A stretch of 31,972 bases of DNA from a virus: positions 472-32,443 of the IMG/VR virus record IMGVR_UViG_3300030118_002271; one strand, given 5' to 3'. A program made the position numbers and the translations under genes. This document shows, piece after piece, positions 17,997 through 25,792 of this stretch. Position 1 is the first letter of the stretch; every line of letters begins with the position of its first letter. Below the pieces are notes generated by a model that ran no database searches, had not been told where the DNA came from, and saw nothing but the letters and a program-made list of their open reading frames with translations.

Positions 17997-18326
17997 ATGG
18001 CACTAGATCACGAAGCGATTTATAAAGCATACGCAGGAACAGTTGTTACTATTGATGACTCTGCAGGTGCGTTTGATAAAGATGGTAAGTCAGTCAGCTT
18101 GGATGATAGCCTTGTGGCAAAAGCAAGAACTGATCTAGATGAAGAAGCAGCTAAAGTAAAATACAAAACCGATAGAACAACAAATGGTTCTAAAACGTAT
18201 GACACAATCGGTAATCAATTGGACATGTTGTTTAAAGCAATTGATGCTGATTCAGATTTAAAAACTAAATTTGCTACATGGCACACTCACATAACTGAAG
18301 TAAAAAACGCTAATCCAAAACCATGA
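17997..18326 (+). CDS. conserved virion-associated protein in the fibre cassette
   Basis: A 109-residue protein. The N-terminus MALDHEAIYKAYAGTVVTID is followed by VAKARTDLDEEAAKVKYKTD, TYDTIGNQLDMLFKAID and a C-terminus WHTHITEVKNANPKP. The 'Y-x-x-IG-(D/N)QLDML' and 'VK-x-x-x-PKP' motifs recur in small proteins encoded among fibre genes of marine phages; function unknown, possibly fibre attachment or chaperoning. An AAGG lies about 10 bases before the ATG, one of few visible ribosome sites. It overlaps the next gene by 4 bp (ATGA). Confidence 0.75.
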   Translation: MALDHEAIYKAYAGTVVTIDDSAGAFDKDGKSVSLDDSLVAKARTDLDEEAAKVKYKTDRTTNGSKTYDTIGNQLDMLFKAIDADSDLKTKFATWHTHITEVKNANPKP

Positions 18327-19465
18327 GTGAAATTAAAGTAAATTCGATAAAAGGGGTAGGAGCTAGTACTGCTGCTATTACTGTCAACAATACTGATGGA
18401 ACGTGTACTGCCAATATTACTAATAATCTTAGTAATAGAAACAAGATAATTAATGGTTCGATGATTTGTAGTCAAAGGGGAAGCAGTTTTACTTCTGATG
18501 GATATACTTTAGATCGCTTTGAAAGACAACAAAGCAGCGATGGTGCTTTTACAGTGACACAATCTACTACTTCTCCTGATGGTTTTGCTAACAGTCTAAA
18601 GGTAGATGTGACAACTGCTGATACAAGTTTATCTGCGGCTCAATATGCACAAATTAAATATAAAATCGAAGCACAAGATTTACAAGACTTAGCATTTGGA
18701 ACAAGTGCAGCTAAAAGAATTGTATTGTCATTTTATGTAAGATCAAATAAAACCGGTAATTACGCTTTTGCAATAATGCAAAGTGATAATAGTTTTAAAA
18801 TGGCAAGTTTTCAATATACGATAAATTCTGCTGATACTTGGGAAAGAAAAACAATAATTATTGCTGGAGATACTTCTGGTGTTATTAATAATGATGTTGG
18901 CGATGGATTACTACTTCAATGGGCTTTAGCTGCTGGTAGTAACCTTACAAGTGGTTCATTAAGGTCAACATTTACAACACGAGTTGCTGCTGATCAGTAT
19001 GCTGGACAAGGAGTTAATTTATTAGATTCGACTTCAAACGAATGGTATATAACAGGAGTTCAATTAGAAGTAGATCAAACTGGGTCAGGCGTGGCAACAG
19101 ATTTTGAGCATAGGTCATTTGCTGAGGAGATTCAGTCTTGTTACAGGTATTATTATCATATAAAAGACAGTCAGTTGTTTGGCGGAAGAGCTGCAACAAG
19201 TGGTACGAGAGCAAAATGGACTATGATGACACCTGTTCCGCTTAGAGCAAGTCCTACTATAAATACTTCGCCCTTTGGTGACACTTGGAGTGCTACAGGA
19301 TATAAGTATAACAACAGTTCTACTTCTACTACTGTGCCAACTGTTAATGAATATCTTCAAAATTCCTGTCATATTTGTTTTAGTCAATTAGGACATTCTT
19401 TAGACGATGATCGAAATTTTACATGGCAAGCCAATGTTGATCTGGCGTTAGACGCTGAACTTTGA
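18323..19465 (+). CDS. fibre or tip protein with jelly-roll carbohydrate-binding-like domain
   Basis: A 380-residue protein. It starts MSEIKVNSIKGVGASTAAIT, then SNRNKIINGSMICSQRG and YTLDRFERQQ, a strongly recurring motif of marine phage tail proteins. Residues about 75-250 form a beta-sandwich resembling carbohydrate-binding modules (RIVLSFYVRSNKTGNYAFAI, NEWYITGVQLEVDQTGSGVA), followed by FEHRSFAEEIQSCYRYYYHI and a C-terminal beta domain to residue 380. It probably binds surface glycans at the fibre tip. It overlaps its upstream neighbour by 4 bp. The tail role is well supported by motif memory and context; ligand unknown. Confidence 0.78.
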   Translation: MSEIKVNSIKGVGASTAAITVNNTDGTCTANITNNLSNRNKIINGSMICSQRGSSFTSDGYTLDRFERQQSSDGAFTVTQSTTSPDGFANSLKVDVTTADTSLSAAQYAQIKYKIEAQDLQDLAFGTSAAKRIVLSFYVRSNKTGNYAFAIMQSDNSFKMASFQYTINSADTWERKTIIIAGDTSGVINNDVGDGLLLQWALAAGSNLTSGSLRSTFTTRVAADQYAGQGVNLLDSTSNEWYITGVQLEVDQTGSGVATDFEHRSFAEEIQSCYRYYYHIKDSQLFGGRAATSGTRAKWTMMTPVPLRASPTINTSPFGDTWSATGYKYNNSSTSTTVPTVNEYLQNSCHICFSQLGHSLDDDRNFTWQANVDLALDAEL

Positions 19466-19476
19466 TTTTTAAGATT

Positions 19477-19653
19477 ATGATTTTTACTTACAAATTTTTA
19501 GCATACGATTCATCAGATCCTAATGAAGATAAATTTCCATCTGTCCTAAGAAAAGAAGATGGTGCTTGTATTCCATGTGATCCTGATAACAGCGACTATC
19601 AAGAGTACCTTAAGTGGGTAGAAGAGGGAAATACAGCCGAAGCTGCTGATTAA
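19477..19653 (+). CDS. small fibre-cassette protein, possible assembly chaperone
   Basis: A 58-residue acidic protein starting MIFTYKFLAYDSSDPNEDKF. The core VLRKEDGACIPCDPDNSDYQ and EYLKWVEEGNTAEAAD follows a pattern (IP-x-D-x-x-NSDY-x-x-YL-x-W-x-x-EGN) found in small proteins and C-termini near phage tail fibre genes. A TTG at 19462 could extend it by five codons; the ATG at 19477 is preferred. It is the last gene of the + strand module, and its stop codon overlaps the stop of the - strand gene at 19650. Confidence 0.68.
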   Translation: MIFTYKFLAYDSSDPNEDKFPSVLRKEDGACIPCDPDNSDYQEYLKWVEEGNTAEAAD

Positions 19654-19907
19654 TTACATTTCCATTTTTTAAGAGCTAACCCTTTTCTTGTTAGCTTACC
19701 GCCTTTACTGGTTGCACCTTTAACACCTTTCATTCTTGCACAAAAAGATTTACGTCTTTTAGCAGCTTTACTACCAGGTTTAACTTTTCCTGTTACTGGT
19801 GCTTTAAGGTTACTACCTGTTTCTCTATTAATTTTATCTCTACCTTTTTTAGTAAGACCACCAGTTTTACTTTTGTGTTCTTTACGTAGCCTTACAGATT
19901 TAGCCAT
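19650..19907 (-). CDS. small basic conserved head-region protein
   Basis: An 85-residue very basic protein with SKTGGLTKKGRDKINRETGS, LKAPVTGKVKPGSKAAKRRK and SFCARM-KGVKGATSKGG, ending LALKKWKCN. I recall this sequence pattern as a conserved small protein (DUF6321-type) of marine and freshwater phages, often next to structural genes; function unknown. Its start overlaps the scaffold stop codon, so it is co-transcribed with portal and scaffold. It is the last gene of the - strand run and abuts the + strand module with no room for a separate terminator. Confidence 0.8.
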   Translation of the reverse strand: MAKSVRLRKEHKSKTGGLTKKGRDKINRETGSNLKAPVTGKVKPGSKAAKRRKSFCARMKGVKGATSKGGKLTRKGLALKKWKCN

Positions 19908-20740
19908 TAGTTAGATATACCAAATACGTTACTTTCAGCTAATCTTCTTTGTACTTCATGTTGAAAAGCAATATCAGTTTTATATCTAGGATCTCTCATA
20001 GCAGCTACTACTTCAGCATTAGATCTAAATACCTTTGTATTAGGACTAGAAGAAGTCTGACCACTAATTAATTTAGGTTCTACACCCATTGCATTTCTAT
20101 ACCTGGTAAACATTTTTTGCACAGCAAGAGTAACTTGTGGAATGTTTCTTTTTTCAGCATCTACAATTTTATCAAACTCTTGTAATTCTTCTTTAGGTAT
20201 ATTGCCATCCATCCATTGCAGCATTTCTAAATATTTTTCTTCACCACCTGCAATACCTACAATATCTTCATACTCAGGAAAAGAAGGATCAGCAGCAGGT
20301 TGTGTGCCCTCTTGTGGCTGCAAGCCATTAAGATAGCTATCTATAAGGTTACGAGGTAAACCTGTCTGTTCTAGCTGCTTGTAGTGCTCTTCTGTAATAG
20401 TTCCGTTGTTTTCCTGGTAATGTTTATTAATAGCAAAAGGATCTATTTCACTTTGTTCAAATAGTTCTCCTAATTTTTCTCCATACTGTTGTCTTGCAAG
20501 GTCATAATTTACAGAACCATCTTCCTTATATTCAACTACTTCTTCTGCTACTGGTTCTTCTTTAGTCTTTGCAACATCACCTAGCTTACCTTCTAACTCT
20601 TTATAGCTTGCAGCTAGATCTTCTACACTATTAAACTTACCTAAAATCTTACCGTTCTCAGATGTGTTTTCATCAGCATACTTCTGCAAGTCATCTTGTG
20701 ACATTGGAGGAGTTTCGTTTGATTGTAAAGATGCTTTCAT
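19907..20740 (-). CDS. capsid scaffold (assembly) protein, T7 gp9-like
   Basis: A 277-residue acidic, helical protein. Residues 8-60 include MSQDDLQKYADENTSENGKI and ILGKFNSVEDLAASYKELEG, typical of T7-like scaffolds. The middle is Glu- and Gln-rich (EDIVGIAGGEEKYLEMLQWM). The C-terminus is basic (PRYKTDIAFQHEVQRRLAES), the end that contacts the shell in this family. It directs capsid polymerisation and leaves the head before DNA packaging. It follows portal in T7 order, but the capsid gene that should come next is on the other strand at 633. Confidence 0.92.
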   Translation of the reverse strand: MKASLQSNETPPMSQDDLQKYADENTSENGKILGKFNSVEDLAASYKELEGKLGDVAKTKEEPVAEEVVEYKEDGSVNYDLARQQYGEKLGELFEQSEIDPFAINKHYQENNGTITEEHYKQLEQTGLPRNLIDSYLNGLQPQEGTQPAADPSFPEYEDIVGIAGGEEKYLEMLQWMDGNIPKEELQEFDKIVDAEKRNIPQVTLAVQKMFTRYRNAMGVEPKLISGQTSSSPNTKVFRSNAEVVAAMRDPRYKTDIAFQHEVQRRLAESNVFGISN

Positions 20741-20746
20741 AATTTT

Positions 20747-20905
20747 TTAGTTCATAGTAATAGTATTACCATTAGCAGTAATTTTTTCAACTGGCTCGCT
20801 AGGTTCTGGTGTATCGTTAACACCTAAACTACTTACAATAGCTTTTGCTTCTGTAGTTTCTTTAGACGGTTTGTTGTCCTTCTTGGGTGATTTGCTGGTT
20901 GGCAT
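20747..20905 (-). CDS. small acidic protein between portal and scaffold
   Basis: A 52-residue frame beginning MPTSKSPKKDNKPSKETTEA and ending KITANGNTITMN. It starts inside the portal gene in another frame (44-bp overlap) and ends 6 bp before the scaffold ATG, filling the gap exactly. The N-terminal half is basic and the C-terminal half acidic. No homologue is recognised. The tight fit between two structural genes supports it being real, but chance is not excluded. Confidence 0.5.
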   Translation of the reverse strand: MPTSKSPKKDNKPSKETTEAKAIVSSLGVNDTPEPSEPVEKITANGNTITMN

Positions 20906-22466
20906 TTGGTGTTACCTCATTTTGTAATAGTTGTGCTTCTGCTTGATTTTTAGGATCAAGTAATTTATGACCCTGTAATGCAGATGGAGCTAAGTCCTTG
21001 AGTAGTTGTTGCTGTTGTTCAGCTTGCAACTCTTGGGCTATTTCTTCTTTTGATTTTATCAAATTTAAAGTTTCTATACCAACGCTATTAGCTAACCTAA
21101 TAATTGCTTCATCTATATTCATATATCTTCTCATTACATCTACACCTAATGCTTGAGCTATCGTGCCTATAAACTCTATAAGTTTCTGTTTATCAGCATC
21201 CCTTCCTAAGCCATTTATACCTGTAACTATTTTAGGTCGTACTAATTTATCAGGTAATTTCGGTGCTTTACCTGCCCTTATAAGTAGATGTAATTTTCTA
21301 CGTAAATATTTTATTTGAAACTCACTACTTAATACAGAATAAATCCCTCCTAACGTAGCTTCTAAAGCATTACTCATTATCTGTATCTCAGTACTGGTAA
21401 CACGTTCTGCATCCCTTTGTATGCTCTTTGTCATAAGAAAAGCATCTTCTAATCTTTTTTCTATAGTTTGTTTTGCCTGGAAAGCTACAGCAAAATCATT
21501 ACCTTTGTTTGTTTGCAAGGTAGTAACATCAGTAGATAGTCCTTCTCTTACTGCACCATTAGGTGCATGACTTACAGCTTTAGCAGAAGTTACACCATTA
21601 GGATTTATAAAATATACTGTACGTGCAGATGCAGCAGCACCTTCTATTATTGCTTGCATCAATGCTTCTAAGCTAATTAGATCTCCTTTATATTCATTTA
21701 CATATGAAGTACCATAATTAGTATCAGTTTGAGTCCAACGTAAAACAATAAAAGGTGATACATCAACAGGAGAGATACCATCAGTACCAGGTATTTTTTC
21801 ACCCCTGCACTCTTGAAACCATACATGATTATTACCTTGACGTTCTACTTTTGTATATATATCTATTTCTGCATCTTCCATTGAATCTGCGTCATAGTTT
21901 TCTTTTTGTTTTATTTGTTCAAAAAATTCTGGATCTAATGCTTTTGTAGATACAGACTCCTTTGTAATTATTGTCAATACATTACCTACCTCATCCCTTT
22001 GTACGACATAACGATCTAAATAATAAACCTTTAATCCATCTTCAGTTATGTATAACAACACATTACCTACAACAATTAAATGTTTTAGAGCTTCAAACAT
22101 AGCTACTCTATCGTTGCTGGTTTCTATATCTGCCATCACAGCATTTTCTAAACTACGTAAACCTTTATCTATCTCAGCCATTATTTCAGACTGTCCACTT
22201 TTTTGTAGTTCTAATTCATCAATTATTAATTTAAAGAATGGTGTGTTAGGTGGTATTAAAGCCATCAACATTTTTGCTGCAAGGCTATTAGTACCAGCAG
22301 CACCAAGAGCTTGGTATGGTGTTTTTATTTTTTGTTTTTTTGCAGAATTATTATTAAATAAACTAGGTATTGTTAATTTTGCACAGTCATCACCATCACG
22401 TTCATATGATGATCTATCAACTGTCAGAATGTTATATAAACTTTCTGCTGTTTTTTGTGTTTCCAT
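20862..22466 (-). CDS. portal (head-tail connector) protein, T7 gp8-like
   Basis: A 534-residue protein, close to T7 gp8 (536). Recognisable segments are LGAAGTNSLAAKMLMALIPP near residue 52, LYITEDGLKVYYLDRYVVQR, TSYVNEYKGDLISLEALMQA, and the conserved DAERVTSTEIQIMSNALEAT stem near residue 352. The C-terminus is Gln-rich. Twelve copies form the DNA channel at one capsid vertex. It is transcribed leftward toward scaffold, as in T7. An additional small frame begins in its last 44 bp. Confidence 0.95.
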   Translation of the reverse strand: METQKTAESLYNILTVDRSSYERDGDDCAKLTIPSLFNNNSAKKQKIKTPYQALGAAGTNSLAAKMLMALIPPNTPFFKLIIDELELQKSGQSEIMAEIDKGLRSLENAVMADIETSNDRVAMFEALKHLIVVGNVLLYITEDGLKVYYLDRYVVQRDEVGNVLTIITKESVSTKALDPEFFEQIKQKENYDADSMEDAEIDIYTKVERQGNNHVWFQECRGEKIPGTDGISPVDVSPFIVLRWTQTDTNYGTSYVNEYKGDLISLEALMQAIIEGAAASARTVYFINPNGVTSAKAVSHAPNGAVREGLSTDVTTLQTNKGNDFAVAFQAKQTIEKRLEDAFLMTKSIQRDAERVTSTEIQIMSNALEATLGGIYSVLSSEFQIKYLRRKLHLLIRAGKAPKLPDKLVRPKIVTGINGLGRDADKQKLIEFIGTIAQALGVDVMRRYMNIDEAIIRLANSVGIETLNLIKSKEEIAQELQAEQQQQLLKDLAPSALQGHKLLDPKNQAEAQLLQNEVTPNANQQITQEGQQTV

Positions 22467-22467
22467 T

Positions 22468-22710
22468 TTAGTAATTTAGATTGCCACTTGCTGTACCACT
22501 AGCAAATAATGGTATTCGTAACGAGCTAGTACCTAACCTTCTTCTTGAAGTAGCAGCACCAGTTCTATTAGAACCTAAAGGATTTGTTGTCTTTGTTTCT
22601 TTTCTCTTACGACCAGTAACAGGAGCATCCGCAGTCCTTTCGGGCATTGGTGGTGTAGGTCTTGGTTCTGGTAATGGTGGTGGTGACGGTGGCTTCGGGA
22701 AAATACACAT
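22468..22710 (-). CDS. proline-rich small virion-region protein
   Basis: An 80-residue protein with an N-terminal proline-rich tract (MCIFPKPPSPPPLPEPRPTP) and a basic C-terminal half (GRKRKETKTTNPLGSNRTGA, RRRLGTSSLRIPL). Similar 'proline tract plus RKR/LRIPL' proteins lie beside portal genes in marine podoviruses; function unknown. Its start overlaps the stop of the gene at 22710-22919, and it ends 1 bp before the portal start, so it belongs to the portal transcript. Confidence 0.72.
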   Translation of the reverse strand: MCIFPKPPSPPPLPEPRPTPPMPERTADAPVTGRKRKETKTTNPLGSNRTGAATSRRRLGTSSLRIPLFASGTASGNLNY

Positions 22711-22919
22711 TAAATTTGACCCTCTAATACTGGTTCACTAAGCATTGTTTCTTTTTGTCGTTCTTGATGTTTCTTTAGGAAATCTACAACTGATCTTTGA
22801 CCAGCTTTGTACCATACTTCTCTATCAGTCCAACCTAAATCTGGTGGTTTGCTAGGGTAAATAGAATCTAAAGCATCTAGCAATTCATCAGTAAGTACTG
22901 GTAAATCACTAGCAGACAT
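22710..22919 (-). CDS. conserved small phage protein upstream of portal
   Basis: A 69-residue acidic protein, MSASDLPVLTDELLDALDSI onward, with a distinctive KPPDLGWTDREVWYKAGQRS and VVDFLKKHQERQKE. The 'P-x-LGWTDREVWYKAGQRSVV' pattern recurs in small phage proteins near head genes as I remember it; its function is unknown. It is the first gene after the only sizeable gap of the late - strand block (22920-22983), where transcription of the head genes may start or be boosted. Confidence 0.75.
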   Translation of the reverse strand: MSASDLPVLTDELLDALDSIYPSKPPDLGWTDREVWYKAGQRSVVDFLKKHQERQKETMLSEPVLEGQI

Positions 22920-22927
22920 AAAAAAAA

Positions 22928-22949
22928 CTAAATAACTTTACTTTAATAT
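22928..22949 (-). promoter_or_regulatory. AT-rich leader element before head genes
   Basis: Read on the - strand, ATATTAAAGTAAAGTTATTT lies 9 bp before the start at 22919 and is followed by a T8 run. It resembles ATTAAAAAAGTTAGTCA before the gene at 30486 and ATTAAAAAGTTAGTCA before the clamp-like gene at 31604. The rest of the 64-bp gap shows no gene. Whether this is a promoter, leader or translation enhancer cannot be told by eye. Confidence 0.35.
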
Positions 22950-22983
22950 AACGTGCAACCGCAAAATATCACACTCTTGGTTC

Positions 22984-23736
22984 TCAAAACGTAGGATTCC
23001 ATAGCTTAACTTCTCCTGTAGTGTAGTCATAATCACCCTCTCTTAGTATTCTTACAAGTCGAGCATTTAATATAGCATCAGAAATACCATTACCTTTCTT
23101 TTCATAAGTTTTTACAACTTGATTCCACATAGATTCTAAGTCTTTACTACTGTCTAAAAGTTTATTAGCTGATACCATACCTAAACCTTTTATACCTGGA
23201 ACACCATCTGTAGCGTCACCTGCTATTGTCATAGCCATAAAATTTCTATCCGCTTGTGATTTTGTTATTAGTTCTAATGTGTCACCTGCCAATAGTAGTC
23301 CTGGTATAGTTCTCATGTCTTTATCTACAGAGACTATAACTGGTTCATCATATCTACCATTTGTACTGAGCAAACCTAATACGTCATCACCTTCTAAATT
23401 AGGATAACTAATAGATTTATAAGTATCTTTTACTTCTTTAATAACATTATGTAAACCTAACGGATGTCTTTTATCTATTCTGTTTAATTTGTATTCTGTA
23501 AATATTTCATGTCTAAAAGTTGGGTAACTTGTAAAACACATAATAAGATCATCACTACCTTTATAACCTTCTGTCTGTAAGACATTTAGATAATATTTTA
23601 TTTTAAAATCTATCATGCTCATTGCTTCACGTTCATCCATTATTAGTTGATGGTTATATCTGTCGTATCTAATATCATGTTGAGCAGCACAGCAACAAGA
23701 ATAGATTAAGTAATCTGCGTCAATAAGTAATGTCAT
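22984..23736 (-). CDS. 5'-3' exonuclease, T7 gp6-like (flap endonuclease family)
   Basis: A 250-residue protein with the metal-binding motifs of the FEN/5'-3' exonuclease family in order: TLLIDADYLIY (2-12), YPNLEGDDVLGLLS (about 111-124), VIVSVDKDMR (about 133-142), and GDATDGVPGIKGLGMVSANK (about 173-192), the last being the helix-hairpin-helix region. In T7 gp6 removes RNA primers and degrades host DNA to nucleotides. Its start overlaps the helicase stop codon (TAATG), leaving no space for the DNA polymerase gene normally found between them. Confidence 0.93.
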   Translation of the reverse strand: MTLLIDADYLIYSCCCAAQHDIRYDRYNHQLIMDEREAMSMIDFKIKYYLNVLQTEGYKGSDDLIMCFTSYPTFRHEIFTEYKLNRIDKRHPLGLHNVIKEVKDTYKSISYPNLEGDDVLGLLSTNGRYDEPVIVSVDKDMRTIPGLLLAGDTLELITKSQADRNFMAMTIAGDATDGVPGIKGLGMVSANKLLDSSKDLESMWNQVVKTYEKKGNGISDAILNARLVRILREGDYDYTTGEVKLWNPTF

Positions 23737-25358
23737 TAGAAAAAATTAGGTAGTGCTCTAAGTCGAGAAGTTTCAGAGTCGTACAACAACTTATCTACTT
23801 CTCCTGTCATTCCTGTATGCCTGGATTTTAATATCTTCATTTGCAGTTGTGACCTTTCATCAGCAGAGTTAGATAACTGATTTCTTACTAGAGATATGCA
23901 TAAATCACTCATCTGTACTAATCCATGAGATCCACGAAAATCTCTTAAACTTACCTCCGCACCTTCTTCATGTCCTTTACCATCAGGTCTGCGTAAGTGA
24001 GTGACTACAAGTAAACAGATATTAGTTTCTTCTATAAGACTACGTAGTTTTGTAGATAATATGTCTAAACTTTTTCTCTCGTCATTATTTTCTATGCCAG
24101 AAACAACTATAGATATATGGTCTAGTATCACTACATCTACACCATCTGTAGTAGCTAGGTTTCTTATCTGCGATAGTAATATATCAGGTTCTATACTGCC
24201 AAAATGATTATATAAATAAAGACTTCGTGTACCTGTTAATTTATCAAATGCAGCTTTTACAGCAGTTTTATCTATAGCGTCCTGTTTTAGATGTAGAGGT
24301 GTGTTTAAGTCAATAGAAACTAATCTCATTAGTGACCGTTGTACTGACTCTTCTAGGGCTATATAACCTACTTTTAGACCACTCTTAAGAAAGTGACTAG
24401 CAAACTCTCCGCATAATGTAGATTTACCTGCACCACTACCTGCTGCTATAGCAACCATTTGCGTAGGAAATAAACCGCCAGTAAATTTATTCAATTCTGG
24501 ATATGGATAATCACATATAGGTTTACTTGTCTCTTTACTAAATAAATCCCAAGCATCAGCAGCATTTATAATATGATCTGTTCTACAAGGTTGTGCTTTC
24601 CATAAAATATCTTTTAGTTCTTCTCCACGTTTTGCTACTAATAAATCATTAACGTCATTTATATCATCAGGTAATCTTGCTATCGCAGCTTTACCTTTAG
24701 GTAATACTTTTAGTGCTTTATCTGCACCAACTTCACCAGCATTATCATTATCAAAACAAATTACAGACCTACAAAATTTATTTATAAATTCATATTCTTT
24801 TGATAAATATTTAGCTGCTGACTGTACACCAGAAGGAACTGATACACAAGGAAAGCGGTGATTAAAAATTTGACTAGCTGCCATGCAATCAATTTCGCCT
24901 TCAAAAATTGATAAGAAAATATCTCCTGTATTTTGTATTCTGCAATTTATCTGACCATATAACTGCACCTGACTTATATCACCTATCCATATAAATTTTT
25001 TGTTAGCAAACCTTATATGTTGAGCTATATCTATACCTTGACTATTTTGATATGTTGCTACCTGGCATTGCTGACCTTTGTATTCACTAACACCATATTT
25101 GAATAGTTCGCAAGTCTCTTTAGTGATTCCACGTTTAGGTAAGTCGGTGTATGTAACAGGTAATAGTTTCACTTCTTTTTTAAATACTGGTTGTTGTATA
25201 GGTTTTGGAATAAATTTTTTTTGTGGTTTTTTATCTGGGTAATAACTGTAATCACAGTCAACAGAAAAACAATAAGCATGACCATCATCAAACCAAGCTA
25301 AATTATCTTTTGATTTACATTGTGGGCACTCAGTTTTTTTTACATACTTGCTTTGCAT
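23736..25358 (-). CDS. DNA primase/helicase, T7 gp4-like
   Basis: A 540-residue fusion. An N-terminal zinc ribbon has Cys11, Cys14, Cys30 and Cys35 (CPQC...CFSVDC). A TOPRIM primase core follows with IFEGEIDCMAAS near 155 and VICFDNDNAGEVGADK near 200. The RecA-type helicase domain begins near 275, with Walker A GSGAGKST (Lys312), VILDHISIV as Walker B, and LLVVTHLRRPDGKGHEEG and DFRGSHGLVQMSD further on. The length is close to T7 gp4 (566). It unwinds DNA and makes RNA primers at the fork. The gene order is endonuclease, small frame, helicase, exonuclease. Confidence 0.95.
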   Translation of the reverse strand: MQSKYVKKTECPQCKSKDNLAWFDDGHAYCFSVDCDYSYYPDKKPQKKFIPKPIQQPVFKKEVKLLPVTYTDLPKRGITKETCELFKYGVSEYKGQQCQVATYQNSQGIDIAQHIRFANKKFIWIGDISQVQLYGQINCRIQNTGDIFLSIFEGEIDCMAASQIFNHRFPCVSVPSGVQSAAKYLSKEYEFINKFCRSVICFDNDNAGEVGADKALKVLPKGKAAIARLPDDINDVNDLLVAKRGEELKDILWKAQPCRTDHIINAADAWDLFSKETSKPICDYPYPELNKFTGGLFPTQMVAIAAGSGAGKSTLCGEFASHFLKSGLKVGYIALEESVQRSLMRLVSIDLNTPLHLKQDAIDKTAVKAAFDKLTGTRSLYLYNHFGSIEPDILLSQIRNLATTDGVDVVILDHISIVVSGIENNDERKSLDILSTKLRSLIEETNICLLVVTHLRRPDGKGHEEGAEVSLRDFRGSHGLVQMSDLCISLVRNQLSNSADERSQLQMKILKSRHTGMTGEVDKLLYDSETSRLRALPNFF

Positions 25359-25434
25359 TTTGCCAATCTTTAATAAGTCGTTTTAATTCAGAAATGCGTT
25401 TCCTAGCATATTTAATTTTATCTTTAGTTTGCAT
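25330..25434 (-). CDS. tiny basic helical protein between endonuclease and helicase
   Basis: A 34-residue frame (MQTKDKIKYARKRISELKRL, then IKDWQNAKQVCKKN). It overlaps the endonuclease end by 11 bp and the helicase start by 29 bp and fills the only gap between them. It is predicted as one basic amphipathic helix. No family is recognised. Translation could serve to couple the two larger genes, but the frame may also be fortuitous. Confidence 0.45.
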   Translation of the reverse strand: MQTKDKIKYARKRISELKRLIKDWQNAKQVCKKN

Positions 25435-25792
25435 ACCAATCGTCAGGAATAAATTTATCGCAATATTTAAACCCATGTCTCGTACACCATTTGGCATACG
25501 AGATAGAGTTTTTAGCTTTAGATAATTTAGTTTTGCTGTTTTGAAAACAGAATCTAATATCTAGTTCGGGTCTAGCCTTCTTGATAATAAGATGCTTTCT
25601 TCTGTCCTCTTTTGAGAAGTACCCCTTTGTTTCAACAATAAAATTGTCGAGGATAAAATCAGGCTTGTAGCAGCAAGTAATTTCATAATCTATTTCAAGA
25701 GATTCATAGGTAAATACAATTTTGTTTTTGTTTAGTTTAGTAGCAAATTCTTTTTCAAACTTGCTTTTGTACTTATTACCAATCACTTGCAC
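25424..25792 (-). CDS. endonuclease I (Holliday junction resolvase), T7 gp3-like
   Basis: A 122-residue protein with the PD-(D/E)xK core: SKFEKEFATKL (candidate Glu15), CCYKPDFIL (Asp45), and NFIVETKGYF (Glu54, Lys56), in the order and near the spacing of T7 gp3 (Glu20, Asp55, Glu65, Lys67). The C-terminal part has NSISYAKWCTRHGFKY, also seen in this family. T7 gp3 resolves branched DNA and helps break down the host chromosome. It overlaps the SSB gene by 17 bp and lies just after it, as in related phages. Confidence 0.9.
   Translation of the reverse strand: MQVIGNKYKSKFEKEFATKLNKNKIVFTYESLEIDYEITCCYKPDFILDNFIVETKGYFSKEDRRKHLIIKKARPELDIRFCFQNSKTKLSKAKNSISYAKWCTRHGFKYCDKFIPDDWYAN

Noticed and set aside
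22048-22741. Two + strand frames of 143 and 86 residues
   Set aside because: They are antisense to the well-identified portal gene and the proline-rich gene; glycine and valine runs come from the reversed proline codons.
25558-25578. TAGTTCGGGTCTAGCC, resembling a tRNA T-arm and a possible attP core
   Set aside because: It lies inside the endonuclease I coding sequence, with no acceptor stem or anticodon arm around it.
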